Source: JANMDN01 sp031376285
GTDB lineage: Bacteria > Actinomycetota > Thermoleophilia > Miltoncostaeales > Miltoncostaeaceae
Direction of reading: 5' to 3'
Assembly: GCA_031376285.1 (NCBI GenBank)
Contig: JANMDN010000080.1
Span: forward strand, 1-64,000
DNA length: 64,000 nt
The translations under genes and the position numbers were made by a program. Positions 46,166 to 53,897 of this stretch are shown piece after piece. The notes beneath the pieces were generated by a model. That model was not told the origin of the DNA. It worked only from the letters and a program-made list of their open reading frames with translations, and did no database searches. The first letter of the stretch is position 1. Every line of letters starts with the position of its first letter.

Positions 46166-46641
46166 CGCCGAACGGGGCTCTTGGACGGCGCGCCCGTGAC
46201 ACGCGCGGGAGCCAGCCAGCGTTCCTCCCCTCGGCACCGAGTGAAGCGCTTCCAGCACCCCATGCGTTCGCGTTCGAGCAGGCGCTCACGATCGCCCTCG
46301 AACGGGCTCAGCGTTCGCGCCGGGCCCTCAGCATTGTGCTCGTGGAGATCAACCCGCCGGAGGACGCGGTCGTGGCGCAGATCCTTTCCGTCGTCCGGGA
46401 GACGATTCGTGACTCGGATGGCGTTTGGCGCACCGAGCCGGACCACCTCTGGATCATGCTGGCCGACGCCGGGGGCCCCTCGGCCGAACCTGCGCTCACT
46501 CGCCTTCGGGACGCGATTCGAGCCCGAGACGCGGCACACGTCCGCATCGGCCGCGCCGCGGCGATGCCCGGCACCGACGCGCAACAGATGCAGGTGGTGG
46601 CGGCGTTCGACCTGAGAGTGATCTCGGGAGGTCCCGAGTAG
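46162..46641 (+). CDS. Small protein with degenerate GGDEF-like domain
   Basis: A 159-residue protein from the GTG at 46162, overlapping the aldo/keto reductase stop. Residues 38-158 follow the GGDEF secondary-structure order (FEQALTIALERAQRSRRALSIVLVEI, then a helix, then DGVWRTEPDHLWIMLADA). Where GGDEF should be there is TEPDHL, so cyclase activity is very unlikely. It could bind nucleotides or act as a protein-interaction module for the zinc-ribbon/PAS protein two genes upstream. Family assignment is by fold pattern only. Confidence 0.6.
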   Translation: MTPNGALGRRARDTRGSQPAFLPSAPSEALPAPHAFAFEQALTIALERAQRSRRALSIVLVEINPPEDAVVAQILSVVRETIRDSDGVWRTEPDHLWIMLADAGGPSAEPALTRLRDAIRARDAAHVRIGRAAAMPGTDAQQMQVVAAFDLRVISGGPE

Positions 46642-46668
46642 TCGCAGGTCCGATGGGTAGCTTGGTGG

Positions 46669-46696
46669 GGTTTTGGAAGAGATCGCCCCCAAAACC
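46669..46696. terminator. Stem-loop after the degenerate GGDEF gene
   Basis: GGTTTTGG (46669-46676) pairs with CCAAAACC (46689-46696) across a 12-base loop. It lies 27 bases after the stop of the three-gene set, in front of the epimerase gene. It may end that transcript, though no T run follows. Confidence 0.4.
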
Positions 46697-46802
46697 AAGT
46701 CAGTGCGCCTCGACCGGCCCCCTGGAGTCGGTACGGCTGCCACTGTCGGTTGACAACGTGATCGAGCAGAGTTCCGCTACAATCGCGTCGATCGGGGAAG
46801 AA

Positions 46803-47699
46803 GTGAAGATCGCAGTCGTCGGTGGGTCTGGCCTGATTGGTCGTCATCTCACGGTCCTTCTGAGCGGCCGCGGTGACGAGGTGGTTGTGGTGTCCCGCCG
46901 CGCGACGCCCGTGCCGGGGGCGCACACCGTTCTGCGCTGGGACCCGGTTGCCGACGCCGTGCCCGTAGCCCTCGGCGACGTTGACGCGGTCGTCAACCTT
47001 GCTGGTGAGTCGATCGTCGGCCGCTGGAGCGATTCGAAGAAGCGGGCGATCCGAGAGAGCCGAGTTGTGACCACCACAAAGCTCGCGGAGGTCGTCGGCT
47101 CAGGCGGCCCGAGTGTGCTCGTAAACGCCAGTGCCGTCGGCTTCTACGGCGATCGCGGCGATGCTGAACTGACCGAGCAGAGCGCGCCAGGGACCGGGTT
47201 CCTCGCCGATGTCTGCAAGGAGTGGGAGGCGGCAGCGCTCACGGCCCGCCCGCGTGGCGCACGGGTCGTTGTCGCTCGGACTGGGCTTGTTCTCGCTCGC
47301 GAGGGCGGTGCCCTCCCCCCGATGGCCCGCGCGACAAGGTTCGGTATGGGCGGCCCCCTTGGCGGCGGTCGGCAGTTCTACCCATGGGTGCACATCTCGG
47401 ACGTGGTCGGCGCAATCGCGTGGGCGCTCGACAACGACTCGATCACCGGCCCGATGAACATCACGGCGCCGATCCCGGTCCCGCAGCGCGAGATTGCGAC
47501 GGCCCTTGGCCAGGAGCTTCACCGACCGGCCATCATCCCGGCCCTTCGGCCGGCGATCCGACTACTCCTGGGTGAGGCGGCCGATCTCGTCTTGATGAGC
47601 CAGCGTGTCGTTCCGAGGGCGCTGACGCAGTCCCACTACCGCTTCAACGCCCCGAACCTCGCCGACGCCCTGCACCGGGAACTCGGACCGAGGCCGTAG
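46803..47699 (+). CDS. TIGR01777 family epimerase-like SDR protein
   Basis: A 298-residue extended-SDR protein. The start GTG at 46803, preceded by GGGGAAGA, places the nucleotide-binding motif GGSGLIGRHL directly at the N-terminus. Other family marks are LAGESIVGRWSDSKKRAIRESRV, SAVGFYGDRGD, and the C-terminal extension typical of the SulA/YfcH group (NITAPIPVPQREIATALGQELHRPA). The physiological substrate is not known for this family. Confidence 0.9.
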   Translation: MKIAVVGGSGLIGRHLTVLLSGRGDEVVVVSRRATPVPGAHTVLRWDPVADAVPVALGDVDAVVNLAGESIVGRWSDSKKRAIRESRVVTTTKLAEVVGSGGPSVLVNASAVGFYGDRGDAELTEQSAPGTGFLADVCKEWEAAALTARPRGARVVVARTGLVLAREGGALPPMARATRFGMGGPLGGGRQFYPWVHISDVVGAIAWALDNDSITGPMNITAPIPVPQREIATALGQELHRPAIIPALRPAIRLLLGEAADLVLMSQRVVPRALTQSHYRFNAPNLADALHRELGPRP

Positions 47700-47702
47700 G
47701 GG

Positions 47703-48026
47703 TCAGAACCGGCCGAGAGGTTCGAGGCCAGTCGTTCCGCCGGCTTCGTCGGCAGCGTCACGCTCAGAGTCCTTCGGGAAGCACCGCCTCATCTCACCGT
47801 CGACAACGAGCCACTGTTGGCGGATGTGCTCGCTCATGACCCGGTACTTCGCGCCGGGGAGGTTGCGCAGGAAGTTCAGTGCCTCGGCGTCGATGCGCCC
47901 CCGACTACGCGCACGGTCGACGGTGTCTTGGTACTCCTCAACCATTCGGGACAGATCCTGGTGGATGTACTGGACCTCCCCGAGGATCTTGTCGAGCAAT
48001 GGGAAGATTTCGTCTTCGTCGGCCAT
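47703..48026 (-). CDS. Hypothetical protein
   Basis: A 107-residue soluble, acidic protein. The ATG at 48026 has GGAGGGG a few bases upstream. It contains a helical segment (DEIFPLLDKILGEVQYIHQDL and VEEYQDTVDRARSRGRID) and a middle segment around KYRVMSEHIRQQWLVV. No family recognised. It is divergent from tRNA-Ala and convergent with the epimerase gene, three bases apart. Confidence 0.65.
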   Translation of the reverse strand: MADEDEIFPLLDKILGEVQYIHQDLSRMVEEYQDTVDRARSRGRIDAEALNFLRNLPGAKYRVMSEHIRQQWLVVDGEMRRCFPKDSERDAADEAGGTTGLEPLGRF

Positions 48027-48080
48027 AGCCCCTCCAGAGCGATTGAAACCGGCTGCGATGCTACCCTTTACCCGCACCGA

Positions 48081-48153
48081 GGGGGATTAGCTCAGCTGGG
48101 AGAGCGCCGCCTTTGCAAGGCGGAGGTCGTCGGTTCGATCCCGTCATCCTCCA
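48081..48153 (+). tRNA. tRNA-Ala (anticodon TGC)
   Basis: A full cloverleaf can be drawn: acceptor GGGGGAT with ATCCTCC (one G-T wobble), D-arm GCTC/GAGC, anticodon stem CCGCC/GGCGG with loop TTTGCAA (anticodon TGC), T-arm GTCGG/CCGTC with loop TTCGATC and one T-T mismatch, discriminator A. CCA is not encoded. A -10-like TACCCT lies about 13 bases upstream. Everything 3' of it up to about 63.6 kb looks accessory, so it is the likely integration neighbour of the island. Confidence 0.93.
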
Positions 48154-48525
48154 CTCGTCGAGAACCCCGGGATGGCCGACAGGAAGCGGGATCGGGGCGC
48201 GGTTAGCGCCGCGACCCCGAGGTGCCAGGAAGCGCCTCGAAACGCCACGATTGGTCACGCCGCGGGCACTCCGAACCGACGTGGCCGCTGGCGTCATCCG
48301 TGACTGGTCGCTCCCCGATCCCGAGGCACGTGGCTACGGCCGGGGCGCCGTGCGCGTCGTCGAGCTCGCCTTCGTACGCACCCGCGGTCACGCAGAAGGT
48401 GGTGGCCATCAAGGAGGAGCGGGCGAGCCGCGCCGAGCGCCGACGTGCCGAGCGGGCGCGCGCGAAGGCGCACCAACTCCGGCGAACGGCGGGTCAACCG
48501 GAAGCGCCATAAGGGGCAGCACTCG

Positions 48526-48572
48526 CGATGAGGGCAAGGAGCGCGTCGAGGGCCCGCTCCTGGCCCTCATCG
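48526..48572. repeat. Long imperfect hairpin
   Basis: The 18-base arms CGATGAGGGCAAGGAGCG (48526-48543) and its near reverse complement (48555-48572) pair with a single mismatch around an 11-base loop. Further self-complementary blocks (GCGCCAG / CTGGCGC) follow directly. It lies in non-coding DNA. It could be a terminator, a replication or transfer structure, or a remnant of a mobile-element end. Confidence 0.6.
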
Positions 48573-48788
48573 AGCGCCAGGTCGAGCTCGGCGCTGGCGC
48601 TGGAGCGGCGGAGGGCGCGCAGATTCGGCCTCAGCAGCGACCGGATACTCGGCCGCGGGCCGCCATGCCGTCCGGCTCGAGGCAGCAGGCGGCGATCACG
48701 GGTAGGGCGAGAGTCGTCATGCGACCACTCCAGAGTCGGACCCCGGTACGGGGGTCAAGGGCCTCCGGGCTCACCCCCGGGTGGTTCA

Positions 48789-48812
48789 ATGAACGAATGA
48801 ACCTACGTTCAT
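48789..48812 (+). promoter_or_regulatory. ArsR-type operator in front of the zinc sensor gene
   Basis: ATGAACG (48789-48795) is repeated in inverted form as CGTTCAT (48806-48812), with a further ATGAAC half-site (48797-48802) paired with GTTCAT (48807-48812). This is the usual ATGAAC...GTTCAT pattern of SmtB/CzrA-type operators and lies 15 bases before the ArsR start. Confidence 0.78.
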
Positions 48813-48827
48813 GCTACCTTGACTGCG

Positions 48828-49184
48828 ATGAGCCATTCGGCCCACCGCGCCCCGAAACCCCTCAGCCGCGAGCTCGCGGGCGAGGTGGCCGATGTGATGC
48901 AGGCGCTCGCCACCCCGAGCCGCCTGCTCATCCTTGACCGCCTTCGCGCCGGACCCTGCTCGGTGGGCGAGCTCACGGTGGCGATCGGTATGGAGCAGTC
49001 GGCGATCTCGCACCAGCTCCGCCTGCTGCGCCACCTCGGCCTGCTGGTGGGCCAGCGACAGGGGCGCCGGGTCATCTATGCCCTGCACGACAGCCACGTG
49101 GGTGACCTCCTCGAGGAGGCGATCGGTCACACCGAGCACGTGCGCCTCCGCGATCGATCCGCGTCGAGAGCCAACGCGTCATGA
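48828..49184 (+). CDS. ArsR/SmtB-family metal sensor, alpha5 (CzrA-like) type
   Basis: A 118-residue winged-helix repressor. DNA-recognition helix: ELTVAIGMEQSAISHQLRLLRHLGL. The C-terminal helix carries D88, H90, H101 and H104 in the pattern DxHx10HxxH, which is the alpha5 zinc/cobalt site of CzrA and relatives. The ATG at 48828 is preferred to the TTG at 48819. Its stop overlaps the CDF exporter start by four bases, so it very likely represses the exporter and is released by zinc, cobalt or nickel. Confidence 0.93.
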   Translation: MSHSAHRAPKPLSRELAGEVADVMQALATPSRLLILDRLRAGPCSVGELTVAIGMEQSAISHQLRLLRHLGLLVGQRQGRRVIYALHDSHVGDLLEEAIGHTEHVRLRDRSASRANAS

Positions 49185-50197
49185 GCGAGCCAGGCGCGCA
49201 CGATCACCCTCACGGCCACGGCCCGGGAGGTCACAGCCACGGGGGAGTGAGCGCCTCGATCCGAGGCAGTCAGGAGGCGATGCGGACCCTCAAGCTGTCG
49301 CTGCTGATCCTCGGGGCCACGGCGATCTTCCAAGTCATTGTGGTGGTGCTCTCGGGATCAGTGGCCCTTCTCGCCGACACGGTGCACAACGCCGGCGACG
49401 CCCTCACCGCGATTCCCCTGGCGGCCGCCTTCATACTGGGCCGGCGACCGGCGACCGGTCGCCTGACCTACGGGTACGGGCGCGCCGAGGATCTGGCCGG
49501 CCTCGCGGTCCTCGCGGTCATCCTCTTCTCGGCCATCTACGCCGGCTACGAGGCCGTTCAGCGGCTGATCCATCCGAGCACACCGGGCTACCTGGCGGCG
49601 GTGGCGATCGCGGGCCTCGTCGGCTTCGCCGGCAACGAGTGGGTGGCGATCTACCGGATCCGCTCTGGGCGGCGAATCGGCTCGGCGGCGCTGGTCGCCG
49701 ACGGCTACCACGCCCGGGTCGACGGCTTCACCAGCCTGGCGGTCGTGGCCGGTGCGGGCGGGGTGGCGCTCGGCTATCCGCTCACCGACCCGATCGTCGG
49801 CCTGCTCATCTCGGTCGCCATCCTGCGGATCGTCTGGACCTCCGCCAAAGAGATCGGCCTGCGCATGATGGACGGCATCGAGCCCGAGCGGGTCGCGGCG
49901 ATCCGTCGCGAGGCCGGCCACGTCCCCGGGGTGATCGGGGTGGGCGAGGTGCGGGCGCGCTGGCTCGGGCACCAAGTGCGCGCGGAGGTCAACGTGGTCG
50001 TGGCGGCCGAGTCAAGCGTCGAGGACGGGCACGCGATCGCGGTTGCGGTGCGGACCCGATTGGTGGAGCGGGTCCAGCATCTCGAGGAGGCGATCATCCA
50101 CGTCGACCCTCCCAGCGCCCCCGGCGAGGACCACCACCACGATGCGCGCGGGCGAGGCGGTGGCGATGTGGTCGGAATCGCTGGGGAAGCGCCATGA
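49181..50197 (+). CDS. Cation diffusion facilitator (zinc-type) exporter
   Basis: A 338-residue CDF transporter. A histidine-rich N-terminus (HDHPHGHGPGGHSHGG) and C-terminus (EDHHHD) flank six membrane helices and a cytoplasmic domain (about 245-320). The metal-site motifs are HNAGD in helix 2 and HARVD in helix 5, the HD-HD set typical of Zn2+/Cd2+ exporters. Coupled to the alpha5-type ArsR gene upstream, which supports zinc or cobalt efflux. Confidence 0.94.
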   Translation: MSEPGAHDHPHGHGPGGHSHGGVSASIRGSQEAMRTLKLSLLILGATAIFQVIVVVLSGSVALLADTVHNAGDALTAIPLAAAFILGRRPATGRLTYGYGRAEDLAGLAVLAVILFSAIYAGYEAVQRLIHPSTPGYLAAVAIAGLVGFAGNEWVAIYRIRSGRRIGSAALVADGYHARVDGFTSLAVVAGAGGVALGYPLTDPIVGLLISVAILRIVWTSAKEIGLRMMDGIEPERVAAIRREAGHVPGVIGVGEVRARWLGHQVRAEVNVVVAAESSVEDGHAIAVAVRTRLVERVQHLEEAIIHVDPPSAPGEDHHHDARGRGGGDVVGIAGEAP

Positions 50198-50299
50198 CCG
50201 AGGGTCGCCGGTATGAGGTGTAGCCGATCGGGTGGGTCGAGTCTTCGCTGGCGGACCGCGAGTCGGCCCAAAGCAAGGCGACGAGGGATCGCCTGAGGC

Positions 50300-50882
50300 C
50301 TGGCTCGTGTTCGAGGAGGCCGTGAGCGAGGGTCTGCGTGATCTTCGGGGCGGCACCGAGGTCATCGGACGTCCGCATGCCCGACCTCGACGGATCGAGG
50401 CGACCCGCGAGGTGACCGGTGCGGCCCCGAACACAAGGGTCCTGGTCGTGACGACCTTCGAGCAGGACGACTACGTGTTCGGAGCGCCCCGCGCCGGGCC
50501 TCGGGCTTCCTGGTCAAGCGGACGCGTCCCGAAGAGCTGATCGCGGCCGTTCATACGATCGCCACCGGCGACTCCCTGCTCTCGCCCTCCGTCACCCGTC
50601 GAGTCATCGATCGCATGGCCCAGCAGCCGACCCCCGACCTCGCCGATCAGGCCGGGCTCGACGAGCTCACCTCGCGCGAGCGCGAGGTCCTCGAGCTGGT
50701 CGCCCGCGGGCTCTCGAACCGCGAGATCGCCACGGCGCTCGTCGTGGAGGGTCGACGATCAGGACCCACACCAAGCGTGTGCTGATAAGCTCGTGCTCCG
50801 CGATCGCGTCCAGATCGTGATCCTCGCCTACGAGACCGGGCTGAGCCGGCCTGCCGACGATGCCCCTCAAGCGCCCCGCTGA
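50300..50882 (+). pseudogene. Broken NarL/LuxR response-regulator gene
   Basis: Fragments in different frames rebuild a response regulator: RMPDLDGIEATREVTG and TRVLVVTTFEQDDYVFGA of the receiver, then SGFLVKRTRPEELIAAVHTIATGDSLLSP, then the helix-turn-helix LTSREREVLELVARGLSNREIATAL and a tail RDRVQIVILAYETGL. At least three frameshifts are needed, and the first half of the receiver is missing. No partner kinase is nearby. Confidence 0.8.
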
Positions 50883-50940
50883 TGTCGAGCGGAAGCTCCT
50901 TGCGCAGGCGCGGGCCGATCGCCGCTCAACGCTGGCCGGG

Positions 50941-51420
50941 CTACTCCGCTGTCGGGCTCGCGCATCCCCTTGCCGTCTCGAGACGACTTCTCCGCCTACG
51001 GCGCCCTGCCCCGGTCGGCGCCTTCGGGTCCGGCAGGTCACCCACATGACCGCCGGGCTCTCGGGGCGGTGATTCGCCGAACGTGATCCTGGCGGTCGAG
51101 GTGGGAGCCCACCCCGCCACGTAGGGAACCGCCTGTGCGGGTGCCGAGGCGCGCGGCCGCGCGATGTGGGCCGCAGTCTCGGCGACGACCGCGGGCCCGG
51201 TCCGGCTGAAGCCCTGGTCCCGGGCGCCATGGACGTGGGCCAGCTCGTGGACGAGGACGGCCACCCGGCCGTTGGCCTCCAGGGCCGACCAGAGCGCGAT
51301 GAGGCGGCGCTCGAGCTCGACGAGCCCCGACCGAGGTGAGCGCGTTCATCACAGATCGCCGCACAGATCTCGGGGTCGAGCCCATCTGCAGGTGCGTCGA
51401 CTGCGCGGACCCCGGGCAGC
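50941..51420 (-). pseudogene. Remnant of an IrrE/ArdC-like zinc metallopeptidase gene
   Basis: On the minus strand one frame gives LDPEICAAICDERAHLG; after a shift near 51330 another gives GLVELERRLIALWSALEANGRVAVLVHELAHVHGARD, containing the HELAH zinc site, then VVAETAAHIA and AVPYVAGWA, which match the ImmA/IrrE-type domain of ArdC-like antirestriction proteins. The rest decays into low-complexity sequence. ArdC-like genes are typical plasmid or ICE cargo. Confidence 0.6.
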
Positions 51421-51441
51421 CGCATCGGCCTTACGCCATCT

Positions 51442-51924
51442 TCAGGCTCGACCCAGCCGAAGTCGGGGGACTCGCAGCCCCCCGGTGGTCAAGGCCACCA
51501 GCCCGATGACCGCGAACGCGATGGCGGTCAGGTGCGTGTTCAGGCCGAAGGACCAGTACATCGTCACGCCCACCGCAGTGAGAGCCGCCGCGAGGAAGGC
51601 GATTGCAGGCCACCAGGAGTGCCGCAGGGCCGCTACGAGGATGGTGGCGGAGATCGCGTAGGCGAGCTGACTTGAGAGCCCGAGGTCGCCGATCGGACCG
51701 ACGAAGCCGCCGAGCCCGGGCACGGCCTCGGTCTGGCTAGGGAAGAACATGGCGGTGCAGTGGAAGACGAGCGCGAGCACCGAGCCCGCTGCGAAGATCG
51801 CCTCGCGCCGCCCCGGCCGGTAGGAGATCGCGGGAAGGGGCAGCGCGTCCACGGCAAGGCGGGCGATCAGGGCCGCCGCTGCGAGGGCGATGAGGAAGTA
51901 CCAATACGAGGAGGACACCGTCAC
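51442..51924 (-). CDS. Four-helix membrane protein in the BlaI/M56 unit
   Basis: A 160-residue membrane protein starting at GTG, with four or five hydrophobic helices. It abuts the M56 peptidase stop with no gap and is the third gene of the blaI-M56 unit. Its helices include FHCTAMFFP, with Cys, His and Met residues that could contact a metal. No family recognised; a role with the M56 sensor is inferred from position. Confidence 0.75.
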   Translation of the reverse strand: MTVSSSYWYFLIALAAAALIARLAVDALPLPAISYRPGRREAIFAAGSVLALVFHCTAMFFPSQTEAVPGLGGFVGPIGDLGLSSQLAYAISATILVAALRHSWWPAIAFLAAALTAVGVTMYWSFGLNTHLTAIAFAVIGLVALTTGGLRVPRLRLGRA

Positions 51925-52896
51925 TCAGCGATCCAGTGCGCGGAGCCAGCGCCGGACGCCGATCCAGCCGAGAGCGACGACGACCCCCCTTAGGCCCCAC
52001 GCGATGACCATGTCGGCGAGGTCCGTACCGTTCATCGGCATCGGCGCAATCGCATCAGAACTCGTGCCGGGACTCACGACGACGACCACGACCAGTAGCG
52101 CCGCGAGCATCAACCCGACGGCCGACCGTCGGACCACCGAGGGCTCGACGACCAGGCAAGGCGGGCTCGCGCCAGGAACGAGGGCGTCGATACGAGCGCC
52201 CAACGCGGTCCCACCGCCTGCGATCGCCGGAGCGCCCGCCGACTCAGACGCCGAGTGGAAGGCAAGCAGCGCCTCCGCCAGGGCGCGACGGCCGACCCAG
52301 GCACTTGCGCACTTGTCAGCGGCGAGCTCGTAGCGAAGGCGCTGATGCTCAGCGGTCCGGCGGGCTGCGGGCACGATCCATAGTCCGCGCCCCACCGCGT
52401 GAGCCACGACCTGACGGAGAGGGTCGCGGTTTCGGGCGTGGGCCGCTTCATGGGCCAGCACCGCCTCCAGCGGAGCGGGGTCGAGGGAGTCAACCAGGGC
52501 GCTGCTCACCACCACCGTCGGTCGCAGGAGCCCTGCGGAGAAAGCCAGGCTCTTGGGGAGGTCGGTGACGATGAGACGCCGGATGCCCAGGTCATGCGCG
52601 GCCCTGCCGACGACACGCGGCGGGACCAGGGCGTGCCGGCGTGCAAGCCGAATCGTTCGGCGACCGACGAGCGCCTGTCTGCACAGGTGCCAGAGCATCA
52701 GCCCCCAGATCGAGGCCGCGAGCGCGATGGCCAGCACCGTCGGGACGGAGGCCGCGGTGGCGATCGCCCGTGCGCACGCGTGCAGGACGATCCAGGCGGA
52801 TGTGCCGCCCGCGCTCCAGCCGATCGCCTCGAGGATTCCGATTGGAGCCATGACGGCCACGGCCGCCCAGGCCGGAACTGACGGCCAACGCCTCAC
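51925..52896 (-). CDS. BlaR1-like M56 family membrane metallopeptidase
   Basis: A 323-residue protein. Membrane helices near 10-30, 48-70, 255-275 and 295-315 enclose a cytoplasmic zinc-peptidase domain with HEAAH at 149-153 and the third-ligand region YELAAD at 189-194. BlaR1/MecR1 proteins sense a signal outside and trigger cleavage of the BlaI repressor. Here the C-terminal penicillin-binding sensor domain of true BlaR1 is absent, so the signal is not a beta-lactam detected by that route. The ATG overlaps the blaI stop by four bases. Confidence 0.9.
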   Translation of the reverse strand: MRRWPSVPAWAAVAVMAPIGILEAIGWSAGGTSAWIVLHACARAIATAASVPTVLAIALAASIWGLMLWHLCRQALVGRRTIRLARRHALVPPRVVGRAAHDLGIRRLIVTDLPKSLAFSAGLLRPTVVVSSALVDSLDPAPLEAVLAHEAAHARNRDPLRQVVAHAVGRGLWIVPAARRTAEHQRLRYELAADKCASAWVGRRALAEALLAFHSASESAGAPAIAGGGTALGARIDALVPGASPPCLVVEPSVVRRSAVGLMLAALLVVVVVVSPGTSSDAIAPMPMNGTDLADMVIAWGLRGVVVALGWIGVRRWLRALDR

Positions 52897-53366
52897 AGGT
52901 CCTCGCGATTCAGGAGCTCGCGTAGTCGGGTCAGATCTGCCGGATCACCATCGCGCATCCTGGCGGCGAAGGCGGCGAGCGCCTCGTCGCCGTGGGCCTC
53001 GATCAGCCGGTCGACCGCCTCCCGCGAGAGGGCAGCCGAGAGGCCGGCCGGGTCAACCGCTGCCTGGTACATGTCGCGCCGGCCTTCGCGCCGGCGTATT
53101 AGCAACCCGCGGGCGTGGAGACGAATCATGACCGTGAGGACGGTGGTGTAGGCCAGCGTGTTCGCCCGGGCCTCGAGCAAGGCGACGACCTCGCGAACCG
53201 ACGACTCCCCCGCCGTCCACAGCTCCTCCAGGATGGCTCGCTGGAGGCTTCCGAGCGGAGCGGACGCGCTCGCGTCGGACTCGCGGGACTGGGCTGGCGA
53301 CCCGTCCTGTGGCTGCTCTCGCATCGGTTTGAGGGTACTCCGAGCCTGCTGACTGGACAACGACAC
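52893..53366 (-). CDS. BlaI/MecI/CopY-family repressor
   Basis: A 157-residue repressor. Residues 38-115 form the BlaI winged helix (LGSLQRAILEELWTAGESSVREVVALLE, then TLAYTTVLTVMIRLHARGLL) followed by a helical dimerisation tail. The GTG at 53366 lies five bases after TACTAT, consistent with a leaderless start; the ATG at 53324 is an alternative. Paired with the M56 peptidase that should cleave or release it. The dyad at 53386-53402 overlaps its -35 region. Confidence 0.92.
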   Translation of the reverse strand: MSLSSQQARSTLKPMREQPQDGSPAQSRESDASASAPLGSLQRAILEELWTAGESSVREVVALLEARANTLAYTTVLTVMIRLHARGLLIRRREGRRDMYQAAVDPAGLSAALSREAVDRLIEAHGDEALAAFAARMRDGDPADLTRLRELLNREDL

Positions 53367-53385
53367 CCGGCATAGTACCCTGATG

Positions 53386-53402
53386 ACTACGCTTCACGTA
53401 GT
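53386..53402. promoter_or_regulatory. BlaI-type operator 1 (blaI / small membrane gene promoter)
   Basis: ACTACG-CTTCA-CGTAGT is a perfect dyad with six-base arms between the divergent blaI gene and the small membrane protein gene at 53424. It fits actinobacterial BlaI boxes of the ACTACx...xGTAGT type and would cover the -35 region of blaI. Confidence 0.8.
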
Positions 53403-53423
53403 TGAAAGCTAGCGGGAGGTCGA

Positions 53424-53648
53424 ATGATGGAGCAGATACTGCTGAGCCTGGCAGTGCTGGCGTGCCCCCTCGGGATGGTGCTGATGATGGTGTTGATGGG
53501 CCGGGGGATGCTTGGTGGCAAGAAGAGCGCGGACGCCGGAGAGCGCCCAGGAGACGACCTCGGCACCCTGAGGGCCGAGTCCGCCCGTCTCGACGCGCGG
53601 ATCGCCGAGCTCGAGTCACGCGGCGTGCCCGCGACGGCTGAGCGCTGA
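53424..53648 (+). CDS. Small membrane protein with coiled-coil tail
   Basis: A 74-residue protein with one membrane helix (residues 4-26, methionine-rich) and a charged helical tail (LRAESARLDARIAELES). GGGAGG five bases before the ATG supports translation. It lies directly after BlaI operator 1, divergent from blaI. Its stop touches the next start. The paired design with the following gene suggests a small membrane complex, function unknown. Confidence 0.72.
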   Translation: MMEQILLSLAVLACPLGMVLMMVLMGRGMLGGKKSADAGERPGDDLGTLRAESARLDARIAELESRGVPATAER

Positions 53649-53878
53649 TGGGGACCGGCCTACTCGTCGCCGCGATCCTCATAGGCGCCGCGGCGTGTCC
53701 TCTGATCGCCGTGATCCAGCGCCGCCGCGGGCGGGCCGGCTGCTGCCCGCCGAGTCGCCCGGGGGCTCCCGGGGCCGGCAAGAGCTTGGCGGAGCTCAAG
53801 GCCGATCGTGAGCGAGTGGAGGAGCGGATCGGCGCGCTCGAGCGGGAGGCCTCGACTGGAGGCCGCGCGCCGCGTTGA
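53648..53878 (+). CDS. Small membrane protein with coiled-coil tail
   Basis: A 76-residue protein built like its upstream neighbour: one membrane helix (residues 3-23), a short cysteine-containing linker (GRAGCCPPS), then a charged helix (LAELKADRERVEERIGALERE). The start ATG overlaps the previous stop by one base. The Cys-Cys pair beside the membrane is a possible metal or redox site. Confidence 0.7.
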   Translation: MGTGLLVAAILIGAAACPLIAVIQRRRGRAGCCPPSRPGAPGAGKSLAELKADRERVEERIGALEREASTGGRAPR

Positions 53879-53897
53879 TGGCTTCCACTCGACGCCC

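Larger units (their letters stand above)
48154..48827. other. Gene-poor region at the left edge of the island
   Basis: Nearly 675 bases after tRNA-Ala with no convincing gene on either strand; open frames are arginine- and serine-rich shadows. It contains a long hairpin near 48526-48572 and ends in the ArsR operator. It may be the degraded junction of an integrated element. Confidence 0.5.

Noticed and set aside
46750..46783. TTGACA and TACAAT as a sigma-70 promoter for the epimerase gene
   Set aside because: The hexamers are good but the spacer is 22 bases, too long for a standard promoter. TACAAT alone may still serve as a -10 element.
48113..48937. A 274-codon open frame running across tRNA-Ala and into the ArsR gene
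   Set aside because: It covers the tRNA and the 5' part of the real ArsR gene in another frame, and its sequence is low-complexity.
51925..53366. Beta-lactam resistance operon (blaR1-blaI)
   Set aside because: No beta-lactamase or penicillin-binding sensor domain is present; linked genes point to redox or metal functions.
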